Part shown: positions 59,556 through 64,000 of the stretch, in pieces
Layout: every line of letters begins with the position of its first letter
How positions within the stretch are numbered: the stretch's first letter is position 1
Assembly (NCBI GenBank): GCA_011392765.1
Contig: WYCW01000005.1
Coordinates: 244,454-308,453 of the forward strand
Reading direction: 5' to 3'
Length of the DNA: 64,000 bases
DNA from: Candidatus Thiosymbion ectosymbiont of Catanema sp. Cochon2018
Lineage (GTDB): Bacteria > Pseudomonadota > Gammaproteobacteria > Chromatiales > Chromatiaceae
Position numbers and translations under genes: made by a program
The notes under the pieces: model-generated
Told to the model about the DNA's origin: nothing
Seen by the model: the letters and a program-made list of their open reading frames with translations, nothing else
Databases searched by the model: none

Positions 59556-60743
59556 TCAGGCGGGAGGAAAGACCAATCGGATACCGGTGAAACCCTGCCG
59601 GTCGTCGGGTGCGGCCCGATTGCGGAAGCTGGCACGGCGTAGGCAGTGCTGAGTGTGCAGACTGGCCCCGCGGAGGCTGAACCGATTGCCGCCGAAGTCG
59701 GTCTGGGAGGTCGAGCCGTCCGGGAAGGGACGGAACTCGGCATAGGGGTGAAAGGGATTCGCGCACCACTCCCACACCTGCCCGGTCCCTTCGAGTAGGC
59801 CCGAGCGCGCCGCTACCTCCCACTGGTATTCGTGTTGCAGCACCGCCCCACTCAGGTCCCCGGCCAACTCGGCGACCCAGGTCGCGAACGCCTGTGCCTC
59901 GTGCCGGGAGAGCCCGGCGACCGGTGCCTCGGGTTGCAGATCCACGGGCCCTTGCAGCCCGATACCGTACCAGCACTCTGTTTGGTCACGGCGCCAGTGC
60001 AAGGGAGCGGCGGTACCCGAGCCGTTCCGCCAACCCCGCCCCTCCTCACTCCAGAAACGGTCTTCGAGATAGCCCCCCGCCTCCATGAAGGCCAGAAACT
60101 CCGCATTGCTCACCGGCCGCCTGGCGATGCGAAAGCCGGCAAGCTCGACCGCCTGGGGTGGTAGCTCATTGTCGTAGGCCCAGGGTTGGTGCCGGGACCC
60201 GATCCGGTAGTGGCCCTGCTCGATGGCAATGAGATCCGGCACAGGGACTCTCGCCGTCAACACGCTTTCTGCCCGATAACCAGCGTCTGGCCGCTGCATT
60301 CTACCGGCGTGCAACACCATGAGCATACGCTCATAGTCGCGGGCCCCCTCCTGGAGCAAAAACCATTGCAGTCGGTCGTCCCGAAGCAGGTCGCCGGCCG
60401 GCAGTTCCCCCGGCGTGGCCAATCTCCGCAAATGCTCGTCCTGAATCTCGGCGGCCCAATTAAGCAGGTGGTCCGGCGGCGGAAGACGGGCCGATTGCGC
60501 CTCCGGGTCCATGGCTCCGGGAGTGAACAGGGGACGTACCCGTTCGGTGAGATCGGTGTCGCCGGTGAGGACCTCTCGCAGCCAGTAGAGCTCCCGGTAC
60601 ACCGAACGCCCGAGATACCAGCCGACCGAAGCGAGCCGCGGATCGAAGCGCCGGTTGGCATGGGCCGCGGGGATTTCATGCAGGAGGTCGCGCATTCTCT
60701 GCTGCAAGCCGCCGAGCTGGGTCAGGAGCTGGGGGGAGGTCAT
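59556..60743 (-). CDS. EgtB-like protein (DinB plus FGE-sulfatase domains), iron site not conserved
   Basis: 395 residues. The N-terminal DinB-like domain has VGWYLGRSVYRELYWLREVL and LQWFLLQEGARDYERMLMVL, where EgtB has iron-binding His residues (WHxGH and HxxxH-type); here Tyr, Arg, Gln and Asp stand in their places. The C-terminal FGE-like domain has GHYRIGSRHQPWAYDNELPP, FRIARRPVSNAEFLAFMEAG and GGNRFSLRGASLHT. Sulfoxide synthase activity is therefore doubtful. Neighbours are unrelated. Confidence 0.75.
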   Translation of the reverse strand: MTSPQLLTQLGGLQQRMRDLLHEIPAAHANRRFDPRLASVGWYLGRSVYRELYWLREVLTGDTDLTERVRPLFTPGAMDPEAQSARLPPPDHLLNWAAEIQDEHLRRLATPGELPAGDLLRDDRLQWFLLQEGARDYERMLMVLHAGRMQRPDAGYRAESVLTARVPVPDLIAIEQGHYRIGSRHQPWAYDNELPPQAVELAGFRIARRPVSNAEFLAFMEAGGYLEDRFWSEEGRGWRNGSGTAAPLHWRRDQTECWYGIGLQGPVDLQPEAPVAGLSRHEAQAFATWVAELAGDLSGAVLQHEYQWEVAARSGLLEGTGQVWEWCANPFHPYAEFRPFPDGSTSQTDFGGNRFSLRGASLHTQHCLRRASFRNRAAPDDRQGFTGIRLVFPPA

Positions 60744-60759
60744 CCTTGTCGATTCTTAG

Positions 60760-60981
60760 CGAGGCTTTGCCTCAGACCTTTGATGCGTGAATTTTTTGTG
60801 CAGCGCACAAACTCATTATCCGCAGATTACGCAGATTCCCACAGATTGAAAACAGAAATAATCTGCGAGAATCTGCGTAATCTGCGGATAACAGCAATGA
60901 GTACAGTGCACCCGATCATGAGTTTTTTGTGCGGTGCACAAACTCGACTCATTTGTAAAGATTCGGGTCCATCAAGGAATC
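60760..60981 (+). mobile_element. CTAG-type element, copy E (222 bp)
   Basis: TTAG precedes CGAGGCTTTGCCTCAGACC and GAATC then CCAG ends it. It has the full layout: the GAGGCTTTGCCTC hairpin, TTTTTTGTGCAGCGCACAAA, a 32-base CCGCAGATTACGCAGATT palindrome, GCGGTGCACAAACTCGACTC and GTAAAGATTCGGGTCCATCA. It is the mirror image of copy A at 6523. Confidence 0.75.
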
Positions 60982-62222
60982 CCAGCACGCCCACCCCGGA
61001 ACATGGTTACCTTCAGGTAGTCCTCCGTGGCCTGGAACTCAGGTTCCACCCCGTTCTGTTCCTTGAGGAGCGGAATGATCTTATTGCGTACCCCCATGCC
61101 TCTTGCGTCCACATAGCCGTAGTCGCGCAGGACATCGACGATCGCATGATTACGTGGAGAACGCCGGCCGGCAATCATCTTCTCGATGGTCATCGAGTTC
61201 TGCAGCGCGCCGGGGCTCAGAACCTCCAGCCGATCGCTGTATCTCACGACCTCGATCTCTTCGTAACGGGTCCAGTCACGGTGGGCGAGCGCATTCACGA
61301 TCGCCTCGCGTAACGCCGCCACGGGATACAACCAACGCCGCTCCCGGCGCATGGACGCATCCACCTCGGCGGCTTCCTCCGAGACGAATGGCCGCATGGC
61401 ATCCACCAGGCCCTCAATGACCCCGTTCCCGGCAATCTCATGCCCACCACCCGCGGCTTTTATACCCGGAGCGACCAGTGGCCCATCGATCAGTCTGTCA
61501 TCCAGTGCCTTGTAGCCCTTGTCCTCGCCGTCGAAGGCCATCCAGCGAATACCGGACTGGGGAAGAAAGCGACGGGGGGCGTGGCCGAAAAGGACCAGCC
61601 CCGCGATAGTGCATACCGGCGGGCCATCCGGGCGTTCAACCATGAACCCCAACCCACACAGGCGCTCACCCCAGGTCTCCTCGTCCGGTGGGAGCATCCT
61701 GTCCCCTACGATCGTCGCCAGATAGTCCGTCAGTCGGTCCCGGCTGAGGTCGCGCAGGCCGCTACCCGATACCGGGAGCCGCTCCGCTTGCAACATACCG
61801 CCGATCGCGTAGAGCCGAGCCTGTTGTTCGCGCGTGGCGACCCGCGAGGTGCTGCCGACCCGGATATAGATATCTTCCCGGCCATGATGGCGCACGACAT
61901 ACGGCTTGGTTGCGCCTTGGGTGACTGTGATGACGGCAACCCGAAGCCGGTCGTCGACCCGGATCTCTTCGTAGAAGGGGAGAATCATGGGGTGCATGGC
62001 GTGCCCGAACACCGTGTCCATCACCCAGGGTTCGAGATCGGCCCGCTGAATCCCCGTGATCGATCCGTCATCATCGACCCCGAGCAGGATGCAGCCACCC
62101 TGGAAATTGGCGAGTGCCACAATCTCCTTCGCCAGCTGCTCGGGGCGCAGGTCGTCACGCTTGAACTCGACGCCGGAGTTCTCGCCGTTCGCAATCAGCT
62201 CGAGCAGCTCGGATTTGGTCAT
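60972..62222 (-). CDS. AlbA_2/Schlafen-type ATPase-like protein
   Basis: 416 residues. The N-terminal AlbA_2 domain reads GENSGVEFKRDDLRPEQLAK and ALANFQGGCILLGVDDDGSI, the basis of DNA/RNA binding. A C-terminal HATPase_c_4 region (PVAALREAIVNALAHRDWTR YEEIEVVRYSDRLEVLSPG) follows. This pair occurs in regulators and in some defence loci. The last few codons (AGIP) come from the adjacent repeat. It sits in the same orientation as the ATPase at 62808 but 590 bases away. Confidence 0.8.
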   Translation of the reverse strand: MTKSELLELIANGENSGVEFKRDDLRPEQLAKEIVALANFQGGCILLGVDDDGSITGIQRADLEPWVMDTVFGHAMHPMILPFYEEIRVDDRLRVAVITVTQGATKPYVVRHHGREDIYIRVGSTSRVATREQQARLYAIGGMLQAERLPVSGSGLRDLSRDRLTDYLATIVGDRMLPPDEETWGERLCGLGFMVERPDGPPVCTIAGLVLFGHAPRRFLPQSGIRWMAFDGEDKGYKALDDRLIDGPLVAPGIKAAGGGHEIAGNGVIEGLVDAMRPFVSEEAAEVDASMRRERRWLYPVAALREAIVNALAHRDWTRYEEIEVVRYSDRLEVLSPGALQNSMTIEKMIAGRRSPRNHAIVDVLRDYGYVDARGMGVRNKIIPLLKEQNGVEPEFQATEDYLKVTMFRGGRAGIP

Positions 62223-62426
62223 CAGTCATCGAACCCGGATTTTTCTTTCAGTCCTTTTGTGGAAATAGGGTCCCGGCAGCGCATTGGGCATACGCTGGAA
62301 AAAGGTGATGGGTGAAAAGTCGCGTGCCATATTCCTCTTCCCTGTCGAGGCGGAGCCAATCCGTTGGATTATATGGGATATTGCAGTACATTACAGTACA
62401 TTTGCAGTGAGCCACCGAGGGGAACC

Positions 62427-62465
62427 ATGGTCACCACCAAGACCGCCACCCTGACTTTTCGCATT
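62427..62465 (+). pseudogene. RHH antitoxin stub
   Basis: MVTTKTATLTFRI is a typical start of a ParD-like antitoxin, then the frame passes into an ACAGAGGACACAGAGGACAC repeat. GAGGGGAACC precedes the ATG. TGCAGTACATTACAGTACAT just upstream may have been its operator. Confidence 0.4.
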
Positions 62466-62628
62466 AACCACAGAGGACACAGAGGACACAGAGGGCACAG
62501 AGAATGGTTGACTCGTATTTCTCGGTGCCTCTTGTGGAGAAATTGAATCGGGGTAAATGATTGGAATTGAAAAGCGTGGAAAAAGTAACCGGGATCCACG
62601 AAGCTCGACTACTGACCTACATGCGTCT

Positions 62629-62768
62629 CAATGCCATTAAGTTAAGCGCTACCGGTCGGCAAAGTAAGAGAAGAAACTACGAATCACGCGAATCCTCGCG
62701 AATCGATTCGCGGAAATTCGCGTGATTCGTAGTTTTCTCTAAGTGGCCAACAGCTAACTTAATGGCAT
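62629..62768. mobile_element. Inverted-repeat element with AATGCCATTAAGTTA ends
   Basis: AATGCCATTAAGTTAAGCGC at 62629 pairs with its complement near 62753-62768; inside is a hairpin of AAACTACGAATCACGCGAAT. It interrupts the DUF4276 gene after 15 codons. Confidence 0.65.
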
Positions 62769-62811
62769 TGTCTTCGGTCTGGCCTTCCACCATCAAATAG
62801 ACCCGCTTCAT
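62769..62811 (-). pseudogene. DUF4276 (TOPRIM-like) protein, N-terminal stub
   Basis: ATG at 62811 overlaps the ATPase stop (ATGA) and reads MKRVYLMVEGQTED. This is the opening of DUF4276/RloB-like proteins, which sit beside AAA ATPases in several Abi-type systems. The inverted-repeat element cuts it off after 14 codons. Confidence 0.65.
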
Positions 62812-63965
62812 CGGGCCAGCCTCCCGCCGAGGAGATTCTTTTTCCACAGCTCCCCGAGACTGTATTCGCTCAGCCAATCCGCCAGCGCCTGGGCATCCGG
62901 TCTGCGAAAACTCGACTCGCCCTGAATGCGGTCCACTACCACCAGGTCTTCCGCATCGAACTCATTGACCAATTCCACCGACTGGGTGGAGACGATGATT
63001 TGACTCTCCTGCGCCGCCGACTTGATCAGCGACGCGAGGATAGTAATGGCATAGGGGTGTAGGCCCAGCTCCGGTTCATCGATGATGATGGTTGCCGGGC
63101 GGCATTCCGCCGGTTGCAGCAGTGTGGTGGCAAGGCAGATGAAACGCAAGGTGCCGTCCGACAACATGTGCGCCTTGAACGGAGAATCCTGTTCGGATTC
63201 CACCCATTCCAGCTCGATGAAGTCCGTATTGTCCGGGCATGGCCGGAGCCTGAAATCACCAAAAAAGGGCGCCACCAAACGCACCGTTTGGACGATGCGC
63301 CGGTAATGCCTATCGGCTGTCTTTTGCAGCAGGTAGAGGTAGGCCGCCAGATTGCGCGCGTCCGGCCATAGGTAGGCATTGTCATTGATGAGCTGGCGCT
63401 GTTTGACGCGCGCTTCCTCACCCGTGTCGTGAAAATGGTATACGCGCCAATCGCTCACGGCAGAAATCACGTGCGGACCGACAAAGTGCTCGTTATATAT
63501 ACTTTCAAGGCCCGCCGATCCGCCGGATTCTTCCCCAGCCATATTCCAAAAGAATGCTTCGTGCGCGAACATCAAGCGGTTATCGACCGTGGGTTCCAGG
63601 GTCAACCGATAGCCGTCCTCTCCGAAATACAGCTCTGCGTGCAGCCGGTCGGTTGTCTTGCGCCCATAATGGAGCAAGGCGTCCGGTCCACCTTGTCGGC
63701 TGACGTGGCGCTGCAGGTTTCCATCGATCAATTGCTGAATGAGGCGAAAAAACCCGATGAAATTCGACTTGCCGGCCCCATTTGCGCCGATCAGGACATT
63801 GAGACTTCCGAATTCCAAATCACAGGACTCAATCGATTTGTATCCCGCGAGCTTCAAACGCGTGAGTTGAAGGCTATCGGTAACCGGTTTGACCACCCTG
63901 TACCCTCTCCCGGACTCGGGGGGCAAATTGTCCACGATCCAACTCTTTGCCTTTTCGATCAACAA
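62808..63965 (-). CDS. AAA ATPase (AAA_21), partner of a broken DUF4276 gene
   Basis: About 385 residues to the TTG at 63965; the frame stays open to the window edge, so the start is not fixed. A GTG near 63897 with GGAGAGGG upstream is another option. LKLAGYKSIESCDLEFGSLN precedes Walker A (IGANGAGKSNFIG); SDGTLRFICLATTLLQ is the signature, Walker B is TIIIDEPELGLHPYA and VSTQSVELVNEF the His/Gln switch. The gene lost its effector partner to a repeat insertion, so the system is probably inactive. Confidence 0.8.
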   Translation of the reverse strand: MLIEKAKSWIVDNLPPESGRGYRVVKPVTDSLQLTRLKLAGYKSIESCDLEFGSLNVLIGANGAGKSNFIGFFRLIQQLIDGNLQRHVSRQGGPDALLHYGRKTTDRLHAELYFGEDGYRLTLEPTVDNRLMFAHEAFFWNMAGEESGGSAGLESIYNEHFVGPHVISAVSDWRVYHFHDTGEEARVKQRQLINDNAYLWPDARNLAAYLYLLQKTADRHYRRIVQTVRLVAPFFGDFRLRPCPDNTDFIELEWVESEQDSPFKAHMLSDGTLRFICLATTLLQPAECRPATIIIDEPELGLHPYAITILASLIKSAAQESQIIVSTQSVELVNEFDAEDLVVVDRIQGESSFRRPDAQALADWLSEYSLGELWKKNLLGGRLAR

Positions 63966-64000
63966 ATTGCTGCCAGCTTCCAGGTGCCGGCGCGGAGCGT

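Overview
The window looks like chromosome of a GC-rich, facultatively anaerobic gammaproteobacterium; I cannot name the genus. Lineage pointers are a periplasmic nitrate reductase set in the order napD-A-G-H-B-C, a ubiquinone-type UbiA, a DsbA-like oxidoreductase and a type VI VgrG. Much of the sequence is repeats, insertion relicts and toxin-antitoxin debris, which suits a large, repeat-laden environmental or symbiont genome (inference).

Layout. 0-14.7 kb is an accessory graveyard: a MntA/HepT pair, several broken or orphaned ParE, RelE, PIN, HicB and Phd genes, IS1, IS110 and REP-transposase relicts, and two truncated group II introns lying tail to tail. 14.8-21.3 kb (minus strand) carries glgB, a GlgM/GlgA-type glycosyltransferase and glgE, with glgC at 54.8-56.0 kb; together these could make branched alpha-glucan through maltose-1-phosphate. 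21.7-28.3 kb holds a polytopic membrane protein, paralogous coiled-coil membrane proteins, PD-(D/E)XK-like nucleases and a CusB fragment. At 28.6-30.7 kb a gingipain-like (C25) peptidase lies divergent from the nap genes, and a perfect FNR-type site sits between them.

The nap genes span 31.0-43.0 kb. Their usual order is kept, but insertions separate them: MITEs, MazEF, an AAA ATPase/PIN nuclease pair, a 12-copy minisatellite, ybaN and a ParDE remnant. 43.3-46.4 kb has a B12-type radical SAM protein with a PqqD-like tail and a small Tat-exported His-rich protein. 48.1-53.3 kb is a VgrG island: a VgrG with a C-terminal extension, a beta-propeller candidate immunity protein, the start of a second copy cut by an IS1-like element, and a formylglycine-generating-enzyme-like protein. 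54-60.7 kb is mostly housekeeping: RDD protein, GlgC, AhpD-Rieske fusion, UbiA, DsbA and an EgtB-like protein. 61-64 kb has an AlbA_2 protein and a second ATPase whose DUF4276 partner is cut off.

The clearest new-looking structures are four exactly 99-bp MITEs with 4-bp target duplications, a family of about 210-300-bp elements inserted at CTAG-like sites (one splits a PIN gene), and three places where a gene's 3' end is duplicated around inserted DNA. The main candidate systems are the ATPase/PIN pair at 35.8-37.6 kb and the VgrG effector/immunity island.
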